Source: Channallabes apus
Lineage: Eukaryota > Chordata > Actinopteri > Siluriformes > Clariidae
Reading direction: 5' to 3'
DNA length: 64,000 bases
Assembly (NCBI GenBank): GCA_030522415.1
Contig: CM060104.1
Coordinates: forward strand, 19,996,325-20,060,324
In this document: positions 58,593 through 63,985 of the stretch, piece after piece
Position numbering within the stretch: the stretch's first letter is position 1
Layout: each line of letters begins with the position of its first letter
Position numbers and translations under genes: made by a program
Notes under the pieces: model-generated
What the model saw: only the letters and a program-made list of their open reading frames with translations
The model's database searches: none
What the model was told of the DNA's origin: nothing

Positions 58593-60007
58593 CCCATGAA
58601 CACAATACAGGCAATTTGGAAACACCAATTATCCTACACCACATGTGTTTGGACTGTGAGAGGAAACCAGAGTACCCAGAGGAAACCCACCAAGCACTCA
58701 ATGCAAACAGAGCAGAGGTGAGACTCAAACCACCAACCCTAGAGGTGTGTGTCACAAGGAGACCACTACCCAGGAGGGCAGTGTTACCAACAGGGGTGAA
58801 AGTCATTTTAAATCCATACATACAGTAGCTACATACGTCAAGCCAAGAGGCTATAAGAATAAATCATGGAGGTGGTGGACAGTCCTGTAAATCTTTTTTA
58901 AAGTGTCTCTTTACTTATACCACTTTAGAATATCATCTAACTAACTGGGATGAGGTTGAATCCCAAATAGTGTAAAATGGAACACTCGTGTATAATGCCT
59001 TGTTCCACACACCAAGCAGTGCCCTTGATCAGGGGTTAGAGAGGGATTTTGGATTCAGCCTAGTGTTAGAAGTTAGTTAGCATTGTAGCTCACGTTAGCG
59101 GTGAGCAAAGAGGTGAGGTGTGTCATGAACATGTCAGTGTCCTTGCAGAAACTTGAGGTCATATTAACAAGCACTCATAAAAGATGACACGGGTGGTTCA
59201 GAGACAATTAGAATCAACTTAGAAGCAAAAGAAAGAGTGTTGTTTAAGATGACGTAATGCTATCTTAATTAGTTTTCCTCCTATAGTGACTGGTTCTTGA
59301 ATGTGGGTTTGGACAGGCAGCTTCTCCCCCCTCTTTCCACTACTGTGGAGAATCTTTTTTTGTGGTACGCAGTCCCGGACCACACCAGCCTACTTTGTAG
59401 ACAACTGTATGGTGTCTGGGATGAGACATCAGTGAACTCATTCACATAAATTTAGGAATTTCACCAAGCGGCATGTTCTTCAGAGGCAGAAGGAAATCAT
59501 GAAATGTAGAGGTAACCATGCAGGCACAAAGATTACATGCATAGAAACTCCAGAGACAGTAAACTTAGTTTAGTCTCTAACTGTGAGCTGTGAGCCGCAC
59601 TGACATATTTACAAAAAATCAATGGTGACTTCGGGAAAAGTGTATAAATTTGACACCCTATAAGACTTTTCTGAAGGTACATCACAGTATTTTCAATTTA
59701 CTGCTACATTCACTGTTCTAAATCAAATGTTTCCCTAATCTATGAAATAACAGGCAGATACGTTTTCTTCCCATAGGTATTTATAGGAATGGAAAATACA
59801 AAAGTATTACAGTAAATGAAACTGATGCTATGGTGACATCATCAATAAAGCACACAAGGAATCGTTGTAGACGTAAAGTTTTTATCTTTCTGTATAGTCG
59901 CTGATACTCACCTGTCGGCTTTCGTGTTTGGAGGATGTGCTGCTGTTGCTACGGGATGGAGAGGAGATCTTTTGGGACATGGTGGAGCTCTTCTCTTCTG
60001 AGCTCAT
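22926..60007 (-). CDS. osbpl3: Oxysterol-binding protein-like 3 (ORP3), complete coding gene
   Basis: Twenty-two exons join to 2628 nt: 875 residues plus TGA, close to the human ORP3 length of 887. ORP3 works at endoplasmic reticulum-plasma membrane contacts. It binds phosphoinositides through a PH domain and the ER protein VAP through FFAT motifs, and its ORD moves lipids. Here the PH domain spans about 54-146 (exons 2-5), the FFAT EFFDAQE is at 447-453 (exon 12), and the ORD runs from about 515 to 830 with the EQVSHHPP signature at 615-622 (exons 15-16). All introns have GT-AG borders and all phases agree. No stop or frameshift was found. Introns hold many transposable elements. It lies head-to-tail with gsdme, as in other vertebrates. 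Confidence 0.97.
23263..24304 (+). mobile_element. hAT transposon remnant in the last osbpl3 intron
   Basis: The ends CCGGGGTACTCAA and TTGAGTACCCCTG are inverted repeats. The 8-bp flanks ATATAGAT (23255-23262) and ATATAGAG (24305-24312) match at 7 of 8 positions, the duplication size of hAT. Only the C-terminal part of a transposase remains. A second, truncated repeat beginning AGTGATGGGTCGTTCATGAA near 23423 is nested inside it. Confidence 0.8.
23787..24137 (+). pseudogene. hAT transposase C-terminal fragment
   Basis: The frame contains [20 protein letters not shown] and [20 protein letters not shown], the hAT dimerisation domain as in ZBED5/GTF2IRD2-type domesticated transposases. The zinc finger and catalytic core are missing, so it is inactive. 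It is antisense to osbpl3. Confidence 0.75.
24325..24545 (-). repeat. Old SINE copy, minus
   Basis: Diverged antisense SINE blocks: GCCTGTCCCAGGGA, TTTGGGAATGACAATTGGCC, a GGACTGTGTGGGGAAACTGG variant and GAGAACCCACCAAGCA. Confidence 0.55.
25029..25151 (-). CDS. osbpl3: osbpl3 exon 21 (residues 803-843)
   Basis: [20 protein letters not shown], the long charged helix after the ORD barrel. The frame would run into TAA if read through. The donor TTCCA|GTAAGA avoids it, leaving phase 2, and the next exon restores Gln. Confidence 0.95.
25625..25860 (-). repeat. 5'-truncated SINE, minus, with 14-bp duplication
   Basis: The body runs from the CATTC-repeat tail to a truncation in the GGAAACCGGAGT block. 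AGTGGCAATAAAAT is repeated exactly at 25611-25624 and 25861-25874, directly outside it. The tRNA head is missing, as expected from incomplete reverse transcription. Confidence 0.9.
26463..26981. mobile_element. Nested inverted-repeat element (ACCCCTATCTCACCT ends)
   Basis: Both ends carry ACCCCTATCTCACCT in inverse orientation, and similarity continues inward about 100 bp (GAGTTTT, TTACGTTTCCAT, CGCG-rich blocks). The interior is non-coding and CpG-rich, with a minisatellite in the middle. Confidence 0.65.
26642..26757 (+). repeat. 29-bp minisatellite, 4 copies
   Basis: Units start with GGTGCCTAATACCCC (or GGTGTCTAATACCCC) at 26642, 26671, 26700 and 26729 and are otherwise nearly identical. 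The monomer resembles the outer end of the surrounding element (TAATACCCCTATCTCACCT). Confidence 0.9.
28396..28720 (-). repeat. (ATT)n tract and very old SINE-like copy
   Basis: A run of ATT triplets (28399-28427) precedes sequence with weak antisense SINE blocks (TTTATCCTGGTCAAAGTCGC, CACACAATGCACACTC, GAAACCCACACAAATTAAAG, ACCCTGGAACCCTG). Assignment of the second part is tentative. Confidence 0.4.
28800..29880. other. osbpl3 intron 20, unremarkable part
   Basis: AT-rich intron sequence with no element or ORF that I can support. Nothing notable except short A and T runs. Confidence 0.4.
29889..30015 (-). CDS. osbpl3: osbpl3 exon 20, ORD (residues 761-802)
   Basis: [15 protein letters not shown] and [14 protein letters not shown], the hallmark end of the ORD barrel. 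Acceptor TGTGTAG, donor AGAG|GTAAAT. Confidence 0.95.
30786..30930 (-). CDS. osbpl3: osbpl3 exon 19, ORD (residues 713-760)
   Basis: [20 protein letters not shown] strands, then KAKCIWLA. Leaves phase 1 (GCCA|GTAAGA). Confidence 0.95.
30975..31001. repeat. (ATC)n microsatellite beside osbpl3 exon 19
   Basis: An AAAT-rich stretch followed by about eight ATC units, 45 bp upstream (in transcript sense) of the exon 19 acceptor. Confidence 0.85.
31054..31325. mobile_element. Tc1-derived MITE (CAGTGGGGCAAAAAAGTA ends)
   Basis: Terminal inverted repeats CAGTGGGGCAAAAAAGTA and its inverse, with TA directly outside both (31052-31053 and 31326-31327). It is 272 bp and non-coding, with a C-run in the middle. 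It lies in the intron between exons 18 and 19 of osbpl3. Confidence 0.9.
32012..32156 (-). CDS. osbpl3: osbpl3 exon 18, ORD (residues 664-712)
   Basis: [19 protein letters not shown] and [12 protein letters not shown] strands. Acceptor TTTCCTAG, donor AAG|GTGAGC. Confidence 0.96.
33011..33357 (+). repeat. SINE, 5'-truncated, plus orientation
   Basis: It starts within the tRNA head (AGCACTGTCGCC), keeps the B box GGTTCGATTCC and ends in (GAAT)n. CCCCCTCCA flanks it at 33002-33010 and 33358-33366. It is antisense to osbpl3. Confidence 0.88.
33445..33762 (-). repeat. SINE, minus orientation
   Basis: A CATTCACTCACT tail remnant at the left and the tRNA head (CCATTGTGCCGCC) at the right. GGTTTCCCAACA flanks it at 33433-33444 and 33763-33774, a perfect 12-bp duplication. 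It is 87 bp from the plus-oriented SINE. Confidence 0.9.
34219..34297 (-). CDS. osbpl3: osbpl3 exon 17, ORD (residues 638-663)
   Basis: [20 protein letters not shown] is almost identical to mammalian ORP3. Enters in phase 1 and leaves in phase 2 (CCTGG|GTACGT). Confidence 0.96.
34407..34470 (-). CDS. osbpl3: osbpl3 exon 16, OSBP signature (residues 617-637)
   Basis: [13 protein letters not shown] completes EQVSHHPP. The two His residues contact the phosphoinositide headgroup in ORP family structures. The 64-bp exon leaves phase 1. Confidence 0.97.
34574..34711 (-). CDS. osbpl3: osbpl3 exon 15, ORD (residues 571-616)
   Basis: [17 protein letters not shown], an ORD core motif, ending with EQ of the OSBP signature. 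Phase 0. Confidence 0.97.
35204..35721 (+). mobile_element. Solo LTR nested in the hAT element
   Basis: 518 bp from TGTCACGGCG to CCCGTTACA. It contains a TATA-like GCTATAAAACAC (about 35359) and AATAAA (35635-35640) in LTR order. Flanks CAGAG (35199-35203) and CAGGG (35722-35726) agree at 4 of 5 positions. It is far more GC-rich than its surroundings. No internal retroviral-type genes are present. Confidence 0.75.
35762..35853. repeat. (AT)n followed by (CA)n microsatellite
   Basis: About 30 AT units run into about 12 CA units, inside the hAT element. Confidence 0.95.
36360..37815. other. osbpl3 intron 14, no recognised feature
   Basis: Mixed-composition intron sequence. Minus-strand frames at 37047-37247 and 37111-37299 have no family resemblance. 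I see no exon or repeat here. Confidence 0.4.
37820..38273 (-). mobile_element. Tc1-like fragment close to osbpl3 exon 14
   Basis: Antisense blocks of the ATCAGCCATAACATT Tc1 family are in order: AAGGTGTGCCATGGTGC, GATTGAGATCTGGGGAA, CAGCATTAACTTTTTTCAGC and the terminal TAATGTTATGGCTGATGAGT GTA. Large deletions separate them. It ends 44 bp from the exon 14 donor. Confidence 0.75.
38318..38541 (-). CDS. osbpl3: osbpl3 exon 14, start of the ORD (residues 496-570)
   Basis: [20 protein letters not shown] then [20 protein letters not shown], the lid and first helices of the oxysterol-binding domain. The donor ATG|GTATCT is followed, 44 bp on, by the end of a Tc1 fragment. Confidence 0.96.
38688..38781 (-). 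CDS. osbpl3: osbpl3 exon 13 (residues 465-495)
   Basis: Acidic [20 protein letters not shown] segment, the fish counterpart of DDDSYVSDISDNLSLDNL. Leaves phase 1 (CCAG|GTGGTT, a weak donor). Confidence 0.92.
39426..39563 (-). CDS. osbpl3: osbpl3 exon 12 with FFAT motif (residues 419-464)
   Basis: [20 protein letters not shown] includes the FFAT motif EFFDAQE (447-453), with acidic and Ser residues before it and SASSSENE after. FFAT motifs bind the VAP MSP domain at the ER. The core matches the canonical pattern with no missing key residue. Confidence 0.96.
40078..40213 (-). repeat. SINE fragment, minus
   Basis: Keeps CACCAAGTATGGGGAGAACATGCAAACTCC-type blocks (here split by the truncation), the reversed B box GGAATCGAACA and the reversed A-box region CTAACCACTACACCACC. 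The tail half is missing. Confidence 0.8.
40746..41466. mobile_element. Tc1-like element, two opposed halves
   Basis: The outer ends TACACTGATCAGCCATAACA and TGTTATGGCTGATCGGTGTA are inverted. The left half (to about 41110) reads antisense transposase-region sequence (GACCACTGCAGCCTGGGGAC, AAGAGCTGCAGTTTTGGAG). The right half reads the same region in sense (CAAGGGCCAAGTTTTGCG, CTGCAGTGGTCAGGACATAC). The result is a palindromic, non-functional element. Confidence 0.7.
42540..42647 (-). CDS. osbpl3: osbpl3 exon 11 (residues 383-418)
   Basis: [20 protein letters not shown] matches the ORP3 AQNTDLKERLRRIHAES helix. The second half ([15 protein letters not shown]) is less conserved. A CA microsatellite lies about 40 bp upstream of it. 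Confidence 0.94.
42688..42723. repeat. (CA)n microsatellite
   Basis: About 17 CA units just upstream of osbpl3 exon 11 in transcript sense, at the far side of its pyrimidine tract. Confidence 0.95.
43239..44750. mobile_element. Tigger/pogo-like non-autonomous transposon, 1.5 kb
   Basis: The ends CAGTGGAACCTCGGATTA and TAATCCGAGGTTCCACTG are near-perfect inverses, with TA directly outside both (43237-43238 and 44751-44752). Further inverted blocks (GGTTTACGAGTGTT) continue inward. Ends of this kind and TA duplication fit the pogo/Tigger branch. The interior has CA tracts and no transposase frame. It lies in the intron between exons 10 and 11 of osbpl3. Confidence 0.85.
43740..43778. repeat. 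(CA)n microsatellite in the Tigger-like element
   Basis: About 18 CA units. Two shorter CA tracts lie at 44426-44445 and 44459-44471. Confidence 0.9.
45534..45664 (-). CDS. osbpl3: osbpl3 exon 10 (residues 339-382)
   Basis: Helical [20 protein letters not shown] and [13 protein letters not shown] blocks. The split first codon (T|TG) gives Leu where mammals have Val. Donor TCT|GTAAGC. Confidence 0.93.
45881..46261 (+). repeat. Full-length SINE
   Basis: Complete from the tRNA head GGCGGCACGGTGGTGTAGTG through the B box to (GAAT)n. ATAAAAATTCAT flanks it at 45869-45880 and 46262-46273. It is nearly identical to the 20847 copy. It lies in osbpl3 intron 9-10 in antisense. Confidence 0.93.
46440..46606 (+). 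mobile_element. Tc1-like terminal fragment
   Basis: GTGCCAGACACCACAGCACA leads on to the family end TAATGTTATGGCTGATCAGT GTA. The rest of the element is missing. Confidence 0.6.
47469..47628 (-). CDS. osbpl3: osbpl3 exon 9 (residues 286-338)
   Basis: Contains [12 protein letters not shown], a conserved Ser-rich motif, and [12 protein letters not shown]. The donor AGCT|GTGAGT leaves phase 1. Confidence 0.93.
47932..47953. repeat. Poly(A) run
   Basis: More than 20 A bases in osbpl3 intron 8-9. No neighbouring retroelement body is recognisable. Confidence 0.85.
48603..49275 (+). mobile_element. Tc1-like transposon, internally deleted
   Basis: The ends CACTGTCTGGTCCAAAAAAG and the inverse CTTTTTTTTTTTGGCCAGGC plus AGTG have TA outside both. 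The interior carries degraded transposase pieces ([19 protein letters not shown] at about 48960), with no continuous frame. It lies in osbpl3 intron 8-9. Confidence 0.75.
49635..49727 (-). CDS. osbpl3: osbpl3 exon 8 (residues 255-285)
   Basis: Basic [20 protein letters not shown] segment, the counterpart of SPKKEKRSHRRWRS in ORP3. This exon belongs to the region that is alternatively spliced in mammals, so skipping is possible (93 bp, frame-neutral). Confidence 0.94.
49910..50770. other. osbpl3 intron 7-8, no recognised feature
   Basis: AT-rich intron without a recognisable repeat or exon. Confidence 0.4.
50773..50876 (-). CDS. osbpl3: osbpl3 exon 7 (residues 220-254)
   Basis: [20 protein letters not shown] continues into [12 protein letters not shown], well conserved in ORP3. 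The acceptor is TTAAAAAG after a long pyrimidine tract. The neighbouring AG two bases on would break the frame. Confidence 0.94.
51072..51183 (-). CDS. osbpl3: osbpl3 exon 6 (residues 183-219)
   Basis: Linker ending in [15 protein letters not shown], matching the ORP3 WLQSSEDMEKCSK region. Leaves in phase 1 (AAAG|GTGTGT). Confidence 0.93.
51890..52620 (+). other. Unclassified GC-richer island in osbpl3 intron 5-6
   Basis: Contains GGCTGATTGGCTCGCGTGAG, a donor-like GCGCAAG|GTAAGG (52204), GTTGCCTAGCAACCACGG and, at the end, an ACTAAATAAAAAATTTAAA stretch resembling a poly(A) signal and tail on the plus strand. It could be a retroelement 5' region or an LTR-like unit, but I could not fix its borders. 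Confidence 0.3.
53277..53441 (-). CDS. osbpl3: osbpl3 exon 5 (residues 128-182)
   Basis: The C-terminal PH helix ([19 protein letters not shown]) followed by a disordered Pro/Ser segment. Acceptor GTGACAG, donor AAG|GTAATT. Confidence 0.95.
54105..54390 (-). repeat. Old SINE copy, minus
   Basis: Antisense blocks AGCCCATCCCAGG, GGGTACACCCTGGACAG, TTGGGAACACCGATTTGCC and GGATTCGAACCC (reversed B box). No clear duplication. Confidence 0.7.
54610..54723 (-). CDS. osbpl3: osbpl3 exon 4 (residues 90-127)
   Basis: Codes the [19 protein letters not shown] and [13 protein letters not shown] strands of the PH domain. Acceptor TTTAAAG has a weak pyrimidine tract, donor AAG|GTAAAC. Phase 0. Confidence 0.95.
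55493..55546 (-). CDS. osbpl3: osbpl3 exon 3 (residues 72-89)
   Basis: A 54-bp exon coding [18 protein letters not shown], the middle strands of the PH domain. Acceptor TTACAG, donor GAT|GTGAGT, phase 0. Confidence 0.94.
56205..56321 (-). CDS. osbpl3: osbpl3 exon 2 (residues 33-71)
   Basis: [12 protein letters not shown] leads into the first PH-domain strands ([17 protein letters not shown]). Basic residues in the strand 1-2 loop are the phosphoinositide-binding side of ORP PH domains. Phase 0 on both sides. Confidence 0.95.
56715..56895 (-). repeat. Fish SINE/MITE-type repeat with tRNA-like box
   Basis: GATGCTTTTATCCAGAGCGAC, AAGGGCCTTGCTCAAGGGCC, CAACAGCGGCAACTTGG and GGGTTTGAACCTGGGATC are the successive blocks of a repeat common in fish genomes. 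The last block resembles a B box. A related fragment lies at 14260. Confidence 0.65.
56900..57990. other. osbpl3 intron 1-2, probable old repeats
   Basis: 57240-57560 and 57600-57770 look like decayed transposon and SINE sequence (CAGGGCTTTG; ACATGGTGTTTGCTCTCCCT; GTGATGGACTGGCCTC), but I could not define borders or families. Confidence 0.35.
57995..58190 (+). repeat. tRNA-derived SINE with RTE-like 3' end
   Basis: The head GTTGGCTCGGTGGTAGACTT has an A-box-like start, and GGTGCGAGTCCCAGCC resembles a B box. The body has AAGGGCATCCGGTGCAAAA. The 3' part (GGATCTGATGATCCACTGTG then CCCTGATGGGAGAA) resembles, at low identity, the end of the RTE-like LINE (CGCTGTGGCGACCCCTGAAA at 13530). Confidence 0.55.
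58539..58585. repeat. (CA)n microsatellite
   Basis: About 22 CA units, at the position where SINE copies normally carry their variable GT-rich segment. Confidence 0.95.
58596..58795 (-). repeat. SINE copy, minus
   Basis: Antisense blocks CAATTTGGAAACACCAATTA, GGACTGTGAGAGGAAACC and AGAGGAAACCCACCAAGCAC follow the CA tract. The tRNA head is degraded. Confidence 0.65.
58830..59880. other. osbpl3 intron 1-2, no recognised feature
   Basis: Mixed-composition intron with no repeat or exon I can support. Confidence 0.4.
59912..60007 (-). CDS. osbpl3: osbpl3 exon 1 (residues 1-32)
   Basis: Starts [20 protein letters not shown], a Ser-rich disordered N terminus as in ORP3. The donor CGACAG|GTGAGT gives phase 0. 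The ATG at 60007 is chosen because it matches the ORP3 start; a second Met is at residue 10. Confidence 0.93.
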
Positions 60008-60136
60008 CCCCCACAATTGCACACAATGTGGGAGAATAAGGAAGAAGAGGGAAGGTAAGGATGTAAAGGAGACTCAGCTTTGGACCTCCATATAGCTATG
60101 CTTTCTGCAAAAGTGTGGCTTGGTCCAGGTGTAGCC
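60008..60136 (-). other. osbpl3: osbpl3 5' UTR part of the first coding exon
   Basis: An acceptor CTTTCAG|GGCTACACC lies 129 bp upstream of the ATG, so at least one more noncoding exon exists to the right. The polypyrimidine tract is a (TC)n microsatellite. No upstream ATG was seen in a strong context. Confidence 0.65.
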
Positions 60137-60138
60137 CT

Positions 60139-60141
<3 letters not shown>

Positions 60142-60178
<37 letters not shown>
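60142..60178. repeat. (GA)n microsatellite forming a splice-acceptor pyrimidine tract
   Basis: About 18 GA units. On the osbpl3 strand this is (TC)n followed directly by TTTCAG, the acceptor of the first coding exon. Confidence 0.9.
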
Positions 60179-60181
<3 letters not shown>

Positions 60182-60600
60182 GTGATGAATGAATCAGTGC
60201 TCACTATTGCTGTTCATTTCATTACCATATTCAGAATTAGCACTTAGGTTGTACAAGCATAGCGAAAGCCTGGAGTAACTGTAAGGACCTTTTTCAGACT
60301 CAATTTCATTCATGAGGTATTACTGCCCATATGGCTCTTGTGAATATGAAATGTACAGAAAGTCAACCCACAATTCTTTTTTAGATTTTGCATGATCTCT
60401 TAACACTTGTTCCATGTAACATCATTTACTCCCACTTACAAAATCTCTCTCTCGTTCTCTCTCATCTACCCTCTTAGCTCTTTTCTTTCTTTAGAGCTCT
60501 CGACCTTACTCACGCGCCCTCTCTGTATCTCAGCACCTCAAGGTTAATTAGATTAAGAGCTGACTCACAGGGCACTGCCACTTAACGTCCTCGACAAGTG

Positions 60601-60632
<32 letters not shown>
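60601..60632. repeat. (CA)n microsatellite
   Basis: About 16 CA units in the sequence upstream of osbpl3. Confidence 0.95.
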
Positions 60633-60635
<3 letters not shown>

Positions 60636-60842
60636 TATATAAACAACAGAGCAGAGCAGAACACGACACGTGCACCATTACTGCCACTGACTGTTCATTA
60701 ACAAAAATTTTTTTAGTCAAATCTAAATATCACGTTTTTAATGCATAAAAACGACTTCACAGAGTCAGCATGAGTCTAGCAATTAGTGATGCTAATCTCA
60801 TTACAAATATTTGCTCATTATTAAATCTTGCTCTTTTGGAAA

Positions 60843-60955
60843 ACAGAGTACCCCGAGGAAATCCACCAAGAACGGGGAGAACCTGGCCAGGAATTGGACC
60901 CGGACCCTGGAGGTGCAAGGCGACAGAGCTAACCACTAAGCCACTGTGCTGCCCT
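60843..60955 (-). repeat. SINE fragment, minus, head half
   Basis: From AGTACCCCGAGGAAATCC to the reversed A box AACCACTAAGCCACTGTGCT. The CCGGACCCTGGAGGTGCAAG block is well kept. The tail half is missing. Confidence 0.8.
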
Positions 60956-60959
60956 TATG

Positions 60960-62545
60960 TCCATAGTGTTTGATAAAAATCATGATAAAAAGAAATATCA
61001 TCATTCATAAAACTTAATAAAATCAGCTGTCAATCATACAGTACAGTCAATTCAGTCTATCACAGTGGGAGTTCTTAACAAGAGGTGTAAGTGGCTGCTT
61101 AAGGCCCAGCACACTCTAGAACACCCCTACAAATAATTCTTATGATAAATGTTGTAAAAAAAAAATGTTACCAAATCTACATTACATACTACTACATTGT
61201 TTAGTATGTAAAGACTAGATATAATTCCAGTAGGTCATGTGGATGCATCACTTTTCCTGGGCAAACACACATAATGGCCAACACAGTTCATTCCTACTGT
61301 ATATTTTACAGAGCCTTTTATATGAGCTCCAGCCCTATCAGTGTGCCCCCATAGTGTGTGTGTGTGTGTGTTTGAGTGGTGTGGAGTGGCTTAGCCCCGC
61401 TGCAGCACTCTTCCCCACTGCGCAGTAAACTTACAGTACACACAGAGAGAATGTACAGTAACCTAATAACTTGCATTAACTTAAAAGCCAACCACAGTCC
61501 AGTGTGCCTGATTTTGTGAACCGTAGTTGTGAGCGGTGTGGTTCTTAGGGCACTTTCAATTTCGGCATGATTGATTTGTACCGTGCCCAGAAACGGTTTT
61601 GCCCCCCTCTTCTCCACACTGCCCCAATGAACAGCATTAACATTTTCATTTTTCTCAGTACTTGGGTATGAGAAAATTAAAACATCACAAGGGGAAGAAG
61701 TCAATCGTTGTGCTATACCTAAGCACAAAGTGGTATATCTAATATTGTGCTTACCTAGGAGTTTTTCCAAAGGATGGCTCTGGAACTGAGTCAAACCTCA
61801 AAGACCCACTGTTAAAATGTCCAACTCTACAACAAAAAGCCTGGTACAAAAACGATTTGCTCTTCATAGCTACTGTAGATTTCCTATTTATGACAACTGT
61901 ACAGGAGTGAATTTTTATGTATCTCATCAATTAAAATTTCATTACGTCATAAAACTTTGCATAATTCGGGCGTAGCCAATATGAGGGACAACGGCATTGC
62001 AGGTGTCAAACCGCTAGCTGTCTGCTCTCCACCACTTTAGCTAACCAACTTAATAGAACTTGACTTTTAAGCTATGTAGATTTTGCAGAGCATTCTTATT
62101 CTTGGAACGGCGGGTAAGGCATGGATGAGTTCAATCAAAGGCAAAGTAACAATAAGCTATATATTAGCATTAGCCATTGTTAACATTTTAGCTAGATTAA
62201 TGCTATGCTAGCTAGATTGCGGTAACTGATCTAAGTAGACGTGTTCCAACCAACAGTCAGGCACAGTTTGTTCTGCCCATTTGACCATTTACAGGCGGTT
62301 TTAGACAGACTTAGCTCCTGCCAAGATGGCAACGAGCAGTTTTGAAGCTCTTCGGAAAACCTATGGCTGACGTCGCAGAGGGTTTGTCCAGTTCTTTTTA
62401 CACAGTGACCCGATTCCTTAATAAAGTTAAAGCGAGCTACAACCAGTACAATCTTAAAACACCCTACTAATAGACTGTGTTGTATCTAGTGTAACACTAT
62501 CAGCATCACAGTAGTACAATACAGTATTTAAGTGTATTATTAAGT
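60960..62545. other. Repeat-rich upstream flank of osbpl3
   Basis: About 61450-61640 (CCAGTGTGCCTGATTTTG, GTACCGTGCCCAG) and 61960-62460 (AAGATGGCAACGAGCAG, ACCTATGGCTGACGTCGCAG) look like decayed fish MITE sequence. The 158-codon minus frame at 61318-61794 has no family resemblance. No promoter could be defined. Confidence 0.35.
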
Positions 62546-62548
62546 GCA

Positions 62549-62868
62549 GTGGCGGCGCGGTGGTGTAGTGGTTAGCACTGTCGCCTTGCACCTCCAGGGT
62601 CTGGGTTCGATTCCCCGGCCAGGCTCAGTTCCCGTCTCTGTGTGCATGGAGTTTGCATGTTCTCCCCGTGCTTGGTGGGTTTCCTCCGGGTACTCCGGTT
62701 TTCTCCCACAGTCCAAAGATATGCAGGTTAGGCTAATTGGCGTTCCCAAATTGCCTGTAGTGTGTGTGTGAGTGTGTGTATGTGTGTGTGCCCTGCGATG
62801 GATTGGCACCCTGTCCAGGGTGTACCCCGCCTAGTGCCCGAAGTCTCCTGGGATAGGCTCCCGGTCCC
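62549..62868 (+). repeat. SINE, 3'-truncated
   Basis: The head with A and B boxes is complete. The body ends in GGGATAGGCTCCCGGTCCC and lacks the AGCGGTATAGAA block and (GAAT)n tail. No duplication found. Confidence 0.88.
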
Positions 62869-63109
62869 ACAACAGCTAACACCAAGAGAGATTGAAATGT
62901 ATCATGTGTTTTCTAAGAGTTATACGAAGCTAACCACTGCATCTTTTCAAACATCTGTCCATGTTACATCAATGAGCAGGTGAAAACCCTGAGAAATGTA
63001 CTATCTACCCTGTTCCACATGCTGTACATGAGCTCACAGATGCCCATGATTGGTTGGTGTCACTGCGATTGACGGGAAGAGCAAGATTGCCTCAAAATGG
63101 TTAGGAATG

Positions 63110-63198
63110 GTCAGGATTGGTGGGTTTCCTCCGGGTTCTCAGATTTCCTCTCACAGTCTAAACACATGCGGATTAGGCTAATTGGCGTTCCCAAATTT
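63110..63198 (+). repeat. SINE fragment, plus
   Basis: GGTGGGTTTCCTCCGGGTTC, TCTCACAGTCTAAACACATG and GGCTAATTGGCGTTCCCAAA in order. Only the middle part of the SINE remains. Confidence 0.75.
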
Positions 63199-63289
63199 TC
63201 CCAAAGGAGGGTCCCAATGTGTATGTGAGGTCATACCACAGTTGTACAAAATGGGAATGGACACAAAGGTCACTATTGGCCTCCATAGT

Positions 63290-63985
63290 CCCCCTTACCT
63301 CATTTCCACTACACTGGTGCTGGTGCCCGGTGACGGTTCTGGTGCTCGGCCCGTGCTGAACTGGGAACCACCGAGAACCGGCCCGCGTTTACACTAGACA
63401 GGAGCTCAGCGGGAGCTGCATGATAATACGTCACAGGCCACGCCCACTAAACAGAAACGAACTTGCCCGAAGTCAGTTTACTGGTTATTCTCCAAACTAT
63501 GAAAATGTATTTCAGTATCCAAAAGCAGCTTATTCGACGTGTTATAACCGCTGAAAGAGATCGACATAGACAACTAGCTTATTCACTATTTGGTCGGTTG
63601 TTCATGTGAAGCCTGCGACTATTAGTTCTTCTCTTATTTCCTCATACACTTTTAATACATTCTTAAAGCACTTTCCAATTTCTGCTGAATCTCGGCGGAT
63701 GTCCAAATTGTTAATAGCGCTTTTGTTTCGTCCGGGCTCCACATTAACGGACTTTGAGCCTCTCTTTTTTTTTTTTACGCTCCCTATATCTCCGCCCACC
63801 GCTCGTGACGTCACGGGTTCTCACGACTAGACTAGACCCTAACCCTAACCCAGCAGAGTTTAGGGGCCAGTGCTGGTGCTTGATTTAGGGCACCAGCACC
63901 AACTTTTTTCTGTGGAAAAGCGCAGCACTGGTTCCAAAATTGGGAACCGGCACGGGAACCAGAGCAGTGGAAAAGGGGTACCTGA
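63290..63985. mobile_element. hAT-like MITE with TTTCCACT ends
   Basis: The left arm TACCTCATTTCCACTACACT and right arm AGCAGTGGAAAAGGGGTA are imperfect inverses, with repeated GGTGCTGG/CCAGCACC and GGAACC motifs inside both. Non-coding. It also contains CCCTAACCCTAACCC. Flanking duplication not established. Confidence 0.55.

Noticed and set aside
61318..61794. 158-codon minus-strand frame upstream of osbpl3
   Set aside because: No recognisable domain; part of it overlaps decayed MITE-like sequence and a GT tract.
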